The notes: generated by a model not told the origin, from the sequence alone. DNA of 64,000 bases from Paramecium sonneborni (GCA_905182985.1 CAJJDN010000064.1:127895-191894), one strand, 5' to 3'. Shown: positions 32,449 through 46,632, counted from the first letter of the stretch. Made by a program: numbers and translations.

Positions 32449-33500
32449 TCAGATTTGTTAAAAATGGGTTCTAAATTTATTCGATTACTCCAATATCTAA
32501 TTATATTTCTCATTCATTCTTTGCAATCTCTCTATTATTATATAATTATGCATTTGATACAATTTAAATCTTCTCTTGAAATCTTTAAAGGATCAACACT
32601 CTCCTAAATTTCTTAAGACTATGATCTCTTAGAGCGCTTTTGTCTAACTTATTTAGGAGAACCTTGAGGTGAAATTTTAGAATTTTATGAGGTATTTAGA
32701 TTTCTGCTACTACTTATAATTATTTATTTAGATTTCTTTTAAGTGATATTTTTTTAAGACTCCTCAATTTATTTTACAGACTATCGTTTATCATAAGATG
32801 CCTTATTTACAACATTTTTTTATTATTTTTAATTTCTTGGTGAACCAATCTAAACAGGTATACGTTCCTGTTCTAAAACTATTTATTTGTCTAATTTAGC
32901 AATATCACTAAGTAGTTGTTATTTCTTATTTTAAAATTAAAAATGAAATGATTGATTCAATTAATTCACTTATTTTTTTTTAATAATAGGCTAATTAGTT
33001 GATTCAGATTGCTCATCAATGGATTTTCTTCTAAAATTTTATGAACTTTTTGAAATATCAATTTATTATGATTAAGTCAAAGAAGAATCAATGAATTGTT
33101 TTTTTAATGCACTCTTAATAGGAGACTTTTTGGCTTCATAGAATTCTTTTTGTTTGGTATCATTTTTCGTTCTTTCTATTTGATCTTTGGTTCTTTTTTA
33201 TGTTTACCAATTTACTTGTTCAACTTACTCAGGGTCCATTTAACTATAGACACAAGTTTTAAGAATCTAATCTTTTAAAGAGATTTATTAATTTTTATTG
33301 TTAGATGATGTGGTACCAATATTATAAATGGCACTATCTGCATAAATGTTAATTATCTTAGATGGCGATTGTTCAGTTGATTTGAGAGGACTAATTTGAT
33401 CATTTTAGTTTAATGTTTAAGATGATTTATACTTAATTCTTAAAGCAGAGCCATTAATAAAAGCAGAAGTCTAGACTCTAATCAAAGGAGAAGTTGACAT
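32449..33500 (-). CDS. basic Gln/Ser-rich protein with C-terminal coil, unknown
   Basis: 340 residues, one 29-nt intron (32532-32560), exactly 341 codons. Not recognised. The protein is Lys/Gln/Ser-rich, largely disordered, with possible phosphosites (RRKSIDEQSE, QKRSKRSQS) and a short coil at the C terminus (LQRMNEKYNQILEQSNKF). A YEAKKSPIKSALKKQF segment resembles microtubule- or nucleic-acid-binding basic stretches. It lies 18 bp upstream of the long coiled-coil gene on the same strand and 98 bp downstream of the sortilin-like gene. Confidence 0.7.
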
Positions 33501-33598
33501 ATTAGTGTAAGTTAATTTTTATATAAATTCGGTAAAGTATAGGAAAAAGAATATTTGCAAATAGAATGTTAACAATATATAGGTAAATATGTACATCA

Positions 33599-35912
33599 TC
33601 ATAGTTCTGTAAATAAACTTTATTTTTCTTATTATCGACTAGGATAGTAATGAGCTGGAGATCTCTTTTTTGTTTTTCCAGAATCCAAATACTTCTTTTT
33701 AGCAAAGAATGCTAAGAAGAGTAGGATAATTCCAAATGCCAAATAAGAGAATTTAATTCCCCCTCCACTTGTTTTCTTTTAAGTAATCTAAACTTTTTTG
33801 GTTGTGACAGATCCTTATTATTGTTAATCATTATCAACTTAATTGTTTAAGTCTTTTTAATTTGTATCTGGAATGATAGATAATTCTTCCTATTAACAAT
33901 CCACTTCAATTGGTCCTAAGTATACCCTTGAAATAATATAATAAGATACCCATCTTAACATTGATCTCCTGATATTTTTCTATATCCTTAACTTTTCATA
34001 TAAGTTCCTTTACATTATTTAGGTCTAATCTCTTTCATAGGAATACAGTTAGAATATACATCTCTTTTGAATCCAACATCACATTCCCAATCAGCCTTAG
34101 TGCATGGACAATTCTCTGTTTAAACTGGAAGATTAGCTTAATTATTATAACATTAAGCTCTCTATTTTCTTCTGATATACTTTTCTCTTCTTCCAAATAA
34201 ACATTTGTCTCCTGCATAATTAGTTGGATACCAGAATTCATAATCAGAATCTTATTCTCCTGCTCTATCAAATCCTTAACATTCTCTAACCATTATCTAA
34301 TTAATATCAAGTGAAACAATTATCCCCTTTAATGCACTTTAAGTAAAATCATCCTCTTTAGCAACTCCGAGAGTCTTACTATCAGAGATGCCATGAAATA
34401 AAAATTTACCATTCTTATATATTACATTTGATATATCCATTGTCACATTCATCTTAATCTTCTGAAATGTTAAACCTTCATCCCAAGTATACAATATCTC
34501 ATTTGCTTATTCTTCATCACTTACAAATACTATCAATCCTGTATTTTCAGCAATATCATAAATATGCATACCATCCAATATTTCAAACCATGTATGTCCA
34601 CCATCCCTACTTAAATAAGTCTTATATTCATTTCCTAAATAAATTCCAGTATTCCCAGTCCCTATTGTTATGTAAGAATGACTAACTATTCTATTTCTAG
34701 GGGCTTCACTTCTTCCTAACAAATGCAGTGAACAATCCCCATTGCATTATATAGCTTATCCTTTATAATCATATTTTGGTGCTTTTATAGAATGCCACTC
34801 TCCTCCTTATTCAAAAGTTATTCTGCTTTATTTATAATTTTCTAATCTTTTTATACCATCCGTACTTTTTGATGATCTCCTCATCTTAAACTTCTCAAAT
34901 TCATCATTATCATATATATTGGCTATGTATATTCCCCTCATTATGAATTCAAAATCACAATTTCCAGTATCCAAACTTCTTACATTATTCAACAATGATA
35001 ATGTATATTTTGTTCCACTTGTATCACTCTAATATATATTCATTATCTTTGGCATGTCTTCCAAATGAGATATTGATATAAAAATAGAACCATTCACAGT
35101 ATCCAATACTGTAAATGTGTATTTCTAATGATCTTCTATTGGCAATACCAATTCTACCGGATTTAGACTTCCTTACTTTATCACCTCCAAATCATATCCT
35201 TTACTAAAAGGATCAGCATCAATCAAAATAAACAAGTATTCTTTTGTCTAATAAAACCCATAGGAATTATTCCTCAAAAGCATCATTGTTTTAAAATAAT
35301 CATCGCTATAACTAACCTATACGTGGCCTTAATCATTTAGATAAGAAGCTACTATTCTTGAATCAGGCACTTCCGGTAATTCAATCAACTTATCCCATAT
35401 TGCATCCTTTGTTCTATTCAACACCAATCTCCAATTACTTCCATAATCATTACTTACATACAATCTAGAATATAATATAAATCATCATACTATTTCTTAT
35501 ATTTCTCTTTACACAAATTCCCATTCGTAACATTGCATCTAAATTCCTTAAATGCCATCAAACTATGGGCCTCTAATGGATTTAACCTATAATCATGCAG
35601 AGTCTTTTCGTGCTTAAATTTTTAATACGTTTTTCCACAATTCTGAGTCACATATGATGTATCAAAATCACCTATTAGATAAAGCACTTAAGGATCCGCT
35701 TCTGATTATAAGATTTCTCTAATTGTTAACTAAGATGAATAATCAAGATTTACATTAGATGTTAACTTTGACATTTCAGATGTGTAATTTTTGTACACCA
35801 TACCCTTAGCACTCAATATAAAAGTTTCTGATTTGCACCATACAACTTGTTCAAGAGGTGAATCCAATATTTTCTGTGAAAGCACCACTTGTAGAAATAA
35901 TAATGTTATCAT
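33599..35912 (-). CDS. sortilin-like VPS10-domain type I membrane receptor
   Basis: 754 residues. MITLLFLQVVLSQ is the signal peptide. The VPS10 ten-bladed propeller follows, with Asp-box-like motifs (TYLSRDGGHTWFEIL; LYTWDEGLTFQKIKM). The Cys-rich 10CC module comes next (NCPCTKADWECDVGFKRDVY, CKGTYMKSQGYRKISGDQC). Near the C terminus is one membrane span (FSYLAFGIILLFLAFF) and a short basic tail ending SLFTEL. Introns: 33927-33949 and 35465-35490; 755 codons exactly. VPS10 receptors sort soluble cargo in the Golgi-endosome system; in ciliates sortilins carry proteins to lysosome-related secretory granules. The cytoplasmic tail is short and may carry sorting signals. Confidence 0.93.
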
Positions 35913-35972
35913 AATTAATTTATAAACAGAAGAGTCAAATATCTTTTAAGATAAATATATTTATTGAAATAA

Positions 35973-37283
35973 ATGTTAAGTTCTAAGGCTGGAATAGATC
36001 ATGTGTTACGTTAATTCTCAAACAAGAGAGTTTTAATAAGAGTAGATTTCAATGTACCAATTAAAGAAGGAAAAGTGAAGAATGCAACAAGAATTTAAGG
36101 AGCTATTCCAACAATAAAAAAGATTTTAGAATAGAATCCTAAGAATGTGACTTTAATGTCTCATATGGGTAGACCAGATGGAAAAAGGTAATTATAAATA
36201 AAATTAAATATAGAGTAGAAAAGGATTCACTTAAAATTGTGGTTCCAAAATTGGAGGAATTGTTAGGTACCAAGGTTAACTTTGTGAACGATTGCGTAGG
36301 TTCAGAGGCAGCAGAAGCTTCAAATGCTGGAAATGGATAGATCAATTTATTAGAAAATCTTAGATTCCATATTTAAGAAGAAGGAAAAGGACTAGATGCA
36401 AATGGAGCCAAGATTAAGGCAGATAAAGAAAGTGTTAAGAAATTTAGAAAAGAATTATCATCATTAGGTGATATTTATGTTAATGATGCATTTGGGACAG
36501 CACATAGAGCTCACTCATCAATGGTTGGAATAGATCATAAAGTGAGAGTTGCTGGTTATTTGATGAAGAAGGAACTAGATTATTTTGCTAAGGCCTTAGA
36601 AACACCATAAAGACCATTCTTAGTTATATTAGGAGGTGCAAAAGTTGCTGATAAAATATAATTGATTAAATCTATGCTTGATAAAGTAGATGAAATGATT
36701 ATTGGTGGAGGTATGGCTTTTACATTCCTAAAAAAAATACACAATGTTCCTATTGGAAAATCACTCTTTGATGAAGAAGGATATAAAATAGTTGATGAAA
36801 TTCTTGCAAAGGCTAAAGAAAAGAATGTTAAAATCCATCTCCCAACTGATTTTGTTTGTGGTACTGGATTAGATGCCTCAAGTCCAGTTGCTCTACATGA
36901 CCTTAAATCAGGAATTCCAGATGGATGGTTAGGATTAGATGCTGGATAATTGACATAAAAAGAAAATACTGAAGCTATAGCCAGAGCTAAAACAAGTTTA
37001 AATTAAATTTATTATTATAGTTGTTTGGAATGGACCTTAAGGTGCATTTGAAATTGAATAATTCAAAAATGGATCTGTTAGTATGTTGAATGCCTTAGTA
37101 AAATAAACATAAAGTGGAGCAACAACTATTGTAGGTGGAGGTGATACTGTCAACCTTGTTGGCGCTAATAAGGCTAATGACAAACTTAGTCATGTTTCTA
37201 CTGGTGGTGGTGCTTCTTTAGAATTATTAGAAGGAAAGATTCTACCTGGAGTAGAATATCTTACAAATATTAAAGATTTATGA
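35973..37283 (+). CDS. PGK: phosphoglycerate kinase
   Basis: 419 residues, usual length. Glycolytic enzyme transferring phosphate from 1,3-bisphosphoglycerate to ADP. Conserved blocks: [77 protein letters not shown] and [10 protein letters not shown] ... [15 protein letters not shown]. Introns at 36188-36213 and 36996-37020; both interrupt conserved blocks and joining is exact. No targeting peptide, so cytosolic. The start codon lies 60 bp from the divergent sortilin-like start. Confidence 0.97.
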
Positions 37284-37959
37284 TCAAAAAATTATATACA
37301 ACAAAATTATTAGGATTCATTTTTTTATTTCATTATATATTGTTTATTTTGTTATTTACATAATAATAAAAAATTCATTAATCTGATCGAAATTGACTCA
37401 AAGAAACAATAAGATGGTATATAATAATCTAAGACCACTATGAAATGCCAATATAACTATCATTATTAAATTTCTATAGATTTTTCTTATTTAAATTTTT
37501 AATACATAAAAAATAATATATTTGTGGTTTAATTAGATTTTATAAAATTCCACGTTTTCAAAATTTAGAACCATTTTTTTTGCCTTTCCAAAAAAAAATA
37601 CATATATATAGAAGAGGGTTCATAAAAACTTATATATTTCTAGTTTTTGGAATCTTATAAAGTTTTGAATGAATATTTATTCTAGGGATTTTTAGAAATT
37701 AATTAAAATTCTTCTAAATAAACATGACATTCGAAAAGATTTTTAAGTAAATGATTGAATTGAGTCGAGATTAAAATAATTAATAAATCATCATAACTTC
37801 ATTAAGATTACATGAACTTGAATAGTATAATAAAATGGAATAAAGTGATTAAATCATGATTTTATAAATTAATTAAATTTAATGCATATCATTTAGAAAT
37901 GACGGTATATAATGACACAGAGGTCTTCATAATAAGAATAATTAATATTCTAAATTAAA
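37284..37959. other. A+T-rich spacer upstream of the lipase gene
   Basis: About 680 bp, the longest gene-free stretch. It holds A/T homopolymers (a run of nine A near 37590) and no frame of note. A small RNA gene cannot be excluded by eye, but I see no tRNA-like or snRNA-like fold. Confidence 0.5.
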
Positions 37960-38826
37960 ATGACATCATCGAAAATTCTGTTGCTTATTCTTGTAGCTAC
38001 AGCATCAGCTTTCACATACAATGAAGCAATTGCAAAAGAAAATGCAGCATTATCTTTTGCTGCTTATTGTCCAAATGCAGCAATTAATAACTGGTCTGTT
38101 GGTTATGTGAGTAATTAGTATCCAGATCTGACAAACATTGAAGTTTTTGAGAATCTAATTTAGGTAAACATTTTGATTTAATTTTTAGGGAACAAAAGGA
38201 TATATTGCCTATAACAAAAAAGAATCAGCTATTGTAGTTGTTTTTAGAGGATCGTCTAATATTTAAAATTGGATTGAAGATGTTTCTTTTGGAAAAATTG
38301 CATATAATTTAGCCTGCAAATGCAGAGTACATACAGGATTCTATGATGCTTTTTTGTCTCTTAAACCAAAGATTGATAATTTATTCCCAGGATATGTTAC
38401 TAAATATCCATATGCTTCTATCCATGTTACTGGACATAGCTTAGGTGGTGCAATGGGAACATTTTATGCCTTATAATTGGCTGAATCAGGAAAAACAGTT
38501 CAATTATTCACTTATGGTTCGCCAAGAGTAGGAGATCCAGATTTCTATGATTGGTTTACCAAATATACTAAAATTACTCATTTCAGAGTTGTAAACTAAA
38601 ACGACACTGTTCCTCATGTATTAAAAATGTATCTATTTTTTAACAGATTCCATTATATGCTATGGGATTCTATCATCAAGATAGAGAAATTTGGTATCAT
38701 GATGGAACTCATACTGTCTGTGCAGTCACAAGAGGAGAAGATAAAACTTGTTCATACTCTGTTAAATCAACTTCTAATGCTGACCATAGCACCTATATTG
38801 GATTAAGCTCATAGGTTGATTGTTGA
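37960..38826 (+). CDS. secreted class 3 lipase
   Basis: 270 residues. SKILLLILVATASAFTY is a signal peptide. Lipase_3 (fungal Rhizomucor-type) motifs: VVVFRGSSNIQNWIED (oxyanion region), VTGHSLGGAMG with the catalytic Ser at about 152, QNDTVPH carrying the Asp, and a C-terminal His in WYHDGTHTVC or the DHSTYIG stretch. Cysteines NLACKCRVH and TCSYS...VDC suggest disulfides. Introns 38164-38188 and 38618-38646. Ciliates have large families of such secreted lipases, used in digestion. It converges with the giant membrane protein gene. Confidence 0.93.
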
Positions 38827-38964
38827 TTTAATTCATATGAGAAAATTATTAAATCAAAGATCATTTTGCCAATCAGAAAAAAAATTCAAATCTAATTTAA
38901 AATTATTAATAATTACAAGATTAAAAATGGACATCAATTAATAAAAAAAAATTTTATTACTAAA

Positions 38965-41900
38965 TCAAAAATCATTGATTTAAACCATTATAATGCATTT
39001 CTACTCCCTCTGTCTGTTATAATCTTATCTCATTACTCTCATATTTTGAACTTATTATAACTTTTATAATTACATCATCAATTTTTTTTTTATCCTCAAA
39101 AATCCAACTATAATGAATATCAAAAGAATTATTGCTATGCAAACTCCTATCAATTAATAATTAAATGAATCCTACTCTTATAACATTATTTATTTGGAAT
39201 TCCATCTAATACGTTATGGTTCATAATAATAATCTAAAGAGATCCTCTAATCATCCCTAAATAAATTAACATCCACTAATTTTAAAATTACATAAATTAC
39301 CAGTAGCTAAAATAGTAAAAACAAAATTTCTCTGTTTTTGCCATTTAAATTTCGGAAAAGTTATATTGAAAACTAATGATGTATCATTATCATTTAAATT
39401 TTGAACAATTCTATCTTAATTGAATGGTTCTGAACAATAATTAATCTCTGCATCATCATTTTCACTTCCTTCTTGTAAAATTACAAAATATTCTATTTAT
39501 TTCACTTCAAATTTTTCTTAATCATCCTTTTTACTCTATAATAAAGGGCTAAATTCAATAAAGAGAGATATATTATCATCATTATCGTCTATAATATTAG
39601 AAGTTAAAAAGCCCTGAGATCCTGGGAAGAAAACATCATAAGGTATATCATTTTAATCATCTACTTGATAAACTCTAATCGTATATTAGGCAAAAGGTAT
39701 CTTGTTATTGATTTACTTAATAAAACTAAATTAAAAAAATATCATATCATAAAATGATTTTTATTCTAAAAATCCAAATACCTATTTTTATCTAATATCT
39801 ATTTTTTAATCATATTCACCATTTAATAAGGATTCATAGTAGCTTCCAGTAAAAACAGAAAAGATTCCATTACAAAATTACATTTCATAAAAGATGTATC
39901 TATTTGTAGGTGAAAAAGCCCAGTATGTATTTTAATGAAATTTATTTGTTCCAATTTATTTTAATTTTGGTAACAAAAGTCTTAGATCTGAAGTTCCAAC
40001 CGAAATTTAATAGTATTGCTCAAATTACTGTTAATTTTACAAGACGATTTTATATTAATTATCTATCTAAATATATTCATTGTAAATCAAATTAGATAGT
40101 ATTGTTTATTAAATAGGTTATATTTAAAGTTGTGAAGTATTGCTATAGACTTTTAAAATTGGTAAAGATCTATGTTTTTGATTAGAGAGTAAAGGATTCA
40201 TATCTTCTTAAATCTAAATTGATATTGAAAATGTTGTCAGATTACTTGACATTTTAGAAAATTCATCATTTATAAACCATAATACTTTTTCAGCATAGGA
40301 TTATAGTAATACATGCTAGGGATATATTGAACTAGGCTTAAGTTAAATATTTACTAAATGTAATTATTTTCCTCATTTTCATTAAAATATTAAATGCTAA
40401 AATGAGAGTTATAAATGGCTTCGAAATTTATTTTTATAGGATAATCTTTTTTATTACTAATATTGTAATAATTTTCATAATTTTCCCCATGAATATCTAT
40501 TAAATGTAAAGTACTATAATCTTCATTTTCATAATATTTATCATAAGTGTAATCGCAAGAAATTGAACCACTATACAAATGAATCTAAAGTTAAGTAATA
40601 TTACTATCAAAATATGGATTTATAATAAATGTAACACTTTAATTTTATTCTAGGAAATATTAGAAAAGGGTTTATGATTCCAAATAGATTTCATTCTCAT
40701 TACTACTAACTTGTATTGTAACAACCTCTGAAGTATAAGTTCTAAGTGCTATAATTAAGACTTAGTCTTATTTTAAAGGATCAGTTTTAAAATGCTTTTA
40801 ATAACCCTACTAAGAATTGTTATATTTGAACTCAGCTACATTTTTCTTTAATGTATTGAATCTCGCTGAAGCAATATCTAATTCGTCTACATAAAAGTAT
40901 GCTGTTTCAGAAAGTGATTAAACAAAGATCATAAAAGCTGGAGTTTCTTAATAAGGGTTTAATCTTAAATATAAGGTGTAATCTTTCTGAACATAACTAA
41001 TGTATTTTAAGATTGTTACAATTTAAATGGTTAATTTTGGAAGATATCATAAGCCTCATATTTATCAAGATTGTATTAAATAACAAATTAACATTCCTAA
41101 AAACCATGTACTCCAACACTAATGATATTAAATAAAGTTAATACAAATAGTCACCAGGTAAATCAGGGTGAAGACTGTTTCCAGGTTCGATGATTATTGC
41201 ATCACTTTAATAATCAAAAGATCCCCAATCATATTCACCAAGATTTGGATATTAAGATTTTGAAATTAAAAGATCAGCATCACAATTGGAATCTGGATTA
41301 AGCATAATCATGAGATTTGTATCATTTTTAGAAACATGAATTTTATAGTATTTAAATTCATCGGTATTTAAAAATCCTTCTTAGATTTCAGACTCTCTAA
41401 GTAGGATCAACTTTGAGTTAAACTATATAGTGTAATCATTTAGATAGCCATTAGTATAGGTGATAAACTAATCAGTGACTAAAACTGTTAATTTTATAAT
41501 GCATTTATCAACACAATTTTTATTTTATAGGTATTTTTAAGAAAAGTAAATTGTAGCCTAAGAACGAATTTTTTGCTTTTTTGAAATCTAATCATAATTT
41601 TTATCATTAGGATATGGCGAATCTAAACTTTAAACTATTGAAGCATATATGGTCAATTCACTATAATAAGTGTATGCTAACACATTTACTTCCTAACCAT
41701 AAGAATAAAGATAAAAGAAATCCTCTCCTGTTTTTGTTGGCAAAGCTTTTAAAATTGGCTGATCTTCTTTAAGCTAAATTTAAGATTAATCTAATCTTGA
41801 GATTAATATTGAATAAAACTAATCGAAATTACTACCAATACTAAAATAAAAATATGCAGAACAAATTTTCGTCTCTTATGAACAATAAATATCTTGATTT

Positions 41901-44323
41901 TATTACACTATAAAGGTGTTATTATTTTGTGAAAATCGCACATCTAAATTATATGAACTTTGGAAATGAATAGGTAAGGAAGTCTGATCGAATTCATAAG
42001 AACTTTTGGAGATTGCAAATTTCTCTTTTTATTGATATTCATATCTAAAGCCTTAATACTAATTTGCAGACAAAAAACTAAAAAATGGTTCATCTAACAT
42101 TAAGTCAATAATTTAATCAGAATTATAATAGGCAATTCTAAAACTAGCATAATTGTTCTCTACTTCAGATAATCTTATTTTCAAATATAAAATTTCTGGA
42201 TAATTAAGATCATTCATAGAAATAGTGATGATTTATCCACTCTACCATCTTGCTTTGGTTTCATTTGTTTCAGGATGATCAAATCCAAACATTTATAATT
42301 ATCCATATGATTTTTATAAAATAACATTGATTGAATCTTTTTATGCTTGATTATAACCCTACAAAGCTATCTTATACAAAACAAATTCATCATTTTGTAA
42401 ATAATATTCTTGAGGATCTCCTTGATACAATTGAATATAATGCCAAGGATATTTACCAAGTTAATTGAGGTCTTCCTAAATCTTGATTGTCTAAACTGTT
42501 ATCATATATTTTGAATAGGATTCTCCATAAATTGATAAGTAATAAGTTCCAGATTAGGGTTAGATACTATGTCTACCTCCAAAATTTATTGAATTATTTT
42601 GAGATTTAAATTCATAATTTTCCTTATTTGGTTTTTGATATTTAGTCGATAAATACATTGTTACATCTCCTTGTATTGATGTAACCAAAAAATTCAAAAT
42701 TTATAACTAATCTTTGTCAGCCACAAGAAATTTATAGAATTTATATGAATCTTTGATTACTATTGATTTATGAGGTGTATTTTAAATTAAATCCATTATC
42801 TTTTCATTAATTTGATATTATACAGAAAATCTTCCATCTTATTTACTATTTGAATCAATATAAGCGATGAGATAGAAATTACATGAGTCTTTGCAATCTA
42901 ATATATACTATACTTCTTATTTGTAATTAGAATATAGCATAATATAATCGGTGATTTATTCATATTTTTCTTATTCAGTAAATAATTCTGGACTCAAAGG
43001 ACACATAGAGATATTATCACAATTTGTAATAAGAAAATTTATGATTCCTTTGATAGTATGCAAATTGAGTAATATTTAAGTATTAACGTATTGGTTATCA
43101 AGTATCCAAAGGTTCATTCTTTCAGATTTTTCTAGATCTTTATAATAAGTAACACCAGATTAAATATACATTTTGAATTCACAAGTAGATGATAATTGAT
43201 AAGTGCATAAATCTTGACCCATAACAGTAATGTATAAACCATTTATGGTTAAATTTTTATTCATTAGTTCTTATTTAGAAATATATATAAATCCTTCCTG
43301 TTTATCATCTTGCCATTCATAATTTTCTAATAAAGGTGGTTGAGTATTATAATGAACAAACAATTTAGCATAACCTTTAAATGGAGTTAATCGAATACCC
43401 TAATAAAATAAATTAATTATATATTTACAATATCACATTCAGAATTTTCTATAAAATAGAAATCATACTCTCCTTTATCAACTACTTATATGATATTTTC
43501 ATAATAATTCAAAGTTTTCAAAGCTTGACTTCTAGTGGCAGTTACTCTAAATAATGCCCCTTATTCTCCTTAGATTAAAATTATATATTTTTCAAAAGCT
43601 TTAGTTTAATTGAATTCAATGACTTTTGAATTTTACCATGTGTCTATGGCTTTATAATCATAATCATTGTTGCTAGGAGGTCCATTCTCATATTTATTCA
43701 TAAAAACTTGAAAAGGTTCTTCTAAATAATCTTAATTCAACGCTTAAAAATTTAGTTCAATTTATGTTTATTCTTTAGATAATTCCTTTAGTTCAAAATC
43801 TATGATTTATGTTTATTTTTCATTATTTAATTTAAATGATAAAAAACTATCTACCAATAAAATTTATTCCACATCTAATTCTATTCTTAATGAGTAACTG
43901 CTAGGAGAACGAGATACTACTGAAATATAAAGAAGATCATCTTATTATATCAATCGACTATTTATAACACAGATGTCTTTTTATATTCATAAATTTTACC
44001 CGTTCCATTGGCTTCACATGCTTTAATATCAGCATCTTTTGCTGATAATGGTTCTTATACAATTTTTGAGATATATAAGTTTGGATCTGAATTAGGATTT
44101 AATGTTTTAAGTAAAACTATTAAATCTGTGCCCTTTTTTATCTCAGGTACAATAAATAAATAAACATGATGATTTTATGTTTTTGGCGAAACAAATCTAA
44201 AATTTTTATTTTTTAATATTATTACCCTTGTACAGTAATTCCTAATGATAAATATTAATTTTGATTCTCTTCCTCTTAGCAGAATGCCAGATAGAAAATA
44301 TATAAAATTTATATTATAAACAT
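38965..44323 (-). CDS. giant type I membrane protein, 1,726 residues, unknown
   Basis: Signal peptide MFIIQILYIFYLAFC, an extracellular region of about 1,600 residues, one membrane span (LIGVCIAIILLIFIIVGFL) and a Lys/Gln-rich tail. Seven introns (39276-39300, 40332-40354, 40997-41019, 41119-41144, 43400-43428, 43977-43999, 44197-44225); 1,727 codons exactly. The ectodomain shows recurring beta-sandwich-like units with motifs such as SGTYYLSIYGESYSKYMITV and CDLYQL-type strands, reminiscent of pre-peptidase C-terminal-like domains. I do not recognise a family. A surface, adhesion or secretory-granule protein is plausible. It has few cysteines per unit, unlike Paramecium surface antigens. Confidence 0.8.
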
Positions 44324-44442
44324 AATAATGAATTTATTTTTATTATTTTTAATTTCAATCTTTTACCAACAATATATAAAAATTATTAGAAAAATTAAAA
44401 TTAGTAAGACAAGTTTCAACAAAATATTAATCATTTATTTAT

Positions 44443-45765
44443 TCAAATTATTTTTTCAAATTTAGTGACTTCTTTTATTTATTCAGCAATCTCTAACAAT
44501 TACTTTCTGATAACCGCTTTATTTTTAAAATCATTTTCATTTTGTGCTTAGCGAATTAAATTTTCATATTTATCATTTAATGTTTTTAACTTTGCCTCAA
44601 TTTCCGAATGCTGTTAAGGTGATAAAGGTGATATTAATCTTTTTCTGGGTTCAATCTTCTTATCAGGACTATTTGTTGGATTCTTCATATCTTCTAAGCA
44701 ATCCCTTATTGCTTATTTTAATTAACTCTATCTTAAACTTTATTCAGCTCTAGGACTTGGAAGAGTTGGGGAAATTTAATCTAAATTTAATTTACTAATT
44801 GTTCTCTATTCTCGGTATCCTTAATTAAATTCAGTTTCTTCTTATCTAGATATTCTTCTTTTTAAATATTTATGAGTTTTCTCCTCCTATTCTAATTTAA
44901 TTTTGATTGTTTAATATTTAACGTTTAAATCCTTATAATCCATAGTCAATTTTTAAATTATGTCTTGATATTCGGTACTCTTTAATATCAATTCTTATAT
45001 TCTTTTAGACATTTATTCTTCTCTACATATTCTATTTGATTGAGCTTCATCAATATTTTTTAAGTAAACTCTATCTTTCTCATCTAATTAATATTTTAGA
45101 TTCGATATTTATTTTTCAAATTCATGTATTCTAAATGATGGATGCTTTTATTTATAATTTTCGAATTCTTAATCTAACCTTTATTTCTCCATATCCAAGA
45201 ATTCCACCTTTTTTTCCAATTTCTTTATAACATTATCCTTAATATCTATTTTTTGCTTATATTCAGAGATAGTATTTAATAGTATTGTATTTTCTTCAAA
45301 CTTCTTCATTTCAACTTTATGTAACAACCCTTTCTCATTATTCTTATAAGCTTATAATTATCTCTAAAGACTTTCGAATTACATTTGAATTTCATGTTTA
45401 TCATGTTTAAGTTCTTCATTCTTTCTTATCAATTCAGACACTCTGTCTTAATAATCTTTTAAATGTTATAATCTTTCAACTTATAACAACTCTATTTATT
45501 AAGAAGCTCTATTGTTCATTTCTATTTCCTAAGAAACTTTCATCAATTACATTTAAAGACGATCATTTTCACTTGATAATTCACTCACTTATTGTTTAAG
45601 TTATTCATTTATTATATCTTAAGGTGATAAATCAACTGATTTTCTATATGTATTATTTCTTAATTTATCCTACATATTCTTCATTGCTGATGCATAAGTA
45701 CTACACATTGTAGGAGAATTAGATGAAAATGCTCTTTAAGACTATCTTTATTCTCTTTATTACAT
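44443..45765 (-). CDS. long coiled-coil protein, unknown
   Basis: 440 residues in one exon. Almost all coiled coil (LKQQVSELSSENDRLQMQLM; DNVIKKLEKKVEFLDMEKQR), interrupted by a Ser/Pro patch (QISPTLPSPRAEQSLRQS) and RKRLISPLSPQQHSE with possible CDK-type SP sites. The final segment, EAKLKTLNDKYENLIRQAQN, is again helical. Typical of centrosome, basal-body or cortical cytoskeleton proteins, but no family named. It starts 30 bp after the end of the upstream gene (45796) on the same strand. Confidence 0.75.
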
Positions 45766-45795
45766 AAAATATAATTTTATTGTTTATGAATATAT

Positions 45796-46632
45796 TCAAG
45801 GTAATTTTTCGAAATATTCTCTATCAAATTCTTTCCTTCTATCTTATAGAAGCTTTTTTTCCTTTTCTTATTCCTTTTCTTTTATTTATTTGAATTATAA
45901 AGCAAGGTTTGGAGTTGCTATTTTCCTGTTTTTGTAAAGATTAAACTATTTCTATGTGATTTTCTTTTTAGCTTGAGAAATCTGTTAATTATTGTCAAAT
46001 ACAACTTCAAATTATTAAGTTTAATTAGTAAAAGGTTATAAAGTTGATCCCATATGTAACTTACTTGACTTACTTCTATCAGTAAATACTTTTGCTGTTT
46101 AATTATCCTTTATTTTTGTGGAAGAAAGTTATTTATTGAATTCTTCTAAAATAGGTTGGCTTGAATCTCTGTGAGTGTCTCTACTCATCTTCTAAGTTTT
46201 TATTGTATTTCTACATTCCTCTAATGTCATAGGTCTTTAGAAATCCTATTCGTTTGTAAATTTACCTATCGACAAGCCTTGCCAAGATGGGTCTTATTTA
46301 AAACATATAAGTTTACTTGGTTTAGAATGCAAATGTAAAGGCAATAGATGTGATTTATTTTTTTACAAATGAACAATCTCCTTTAAAACAGAGTGATAAT
46401 CTTCTTCTTCTATTTGGAACTTGAATTGAATTTTTGCTAAATTCTAATATTTTTTTTTTGGTTTAGGTTCTTCTATTTCAGGTACTTTATAATGCTTTGA
46501 AGCAGTCGTAACTAAAAAATTCTTCGCTTTTAGCTGACTCAATGATATCATTTCATTGTTTATTGGTTGAATACACAAGGTTTGACCGAAAGAGTTGATG
46601 TAATCAATAATATTTTAATTCATGAAACTCAT
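45796..46632 (-). CDS. unknown protein with basic charged C-terminal coil
   Basis: 278 residues, one exon. Starts MSFMNQNIIDYINSFGQTLC, then a Lys/Gln-rich body and a strongly charged end (QFKQIKEKEQEKEKKLLQDR, KEFDREYFEKLP). Not recognised. A short QDPSWQGLSIGKF segment could be a conserved peptide. The 5' end is defined by ATG 46632 after an in-frame stop. It lies 30 bp from the next coiled-coil gene; the two may be parts of one cytoskeletal complex, which is only inference. Confidence 0.65.

Noticed and set aside
33502..33705. 67-residue minus-strand frame near the sortilin C terminus
   Set aside because: Shadow frame of the sortilin-like gene; the true frame carries the membrane span.
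40390..40578. 62-residue minus-strand frame (MYSGSISCDYTYDKY...) as its own gene
   Set aside because: It is an in-frame piece of the 1,726-residue membrane protein.
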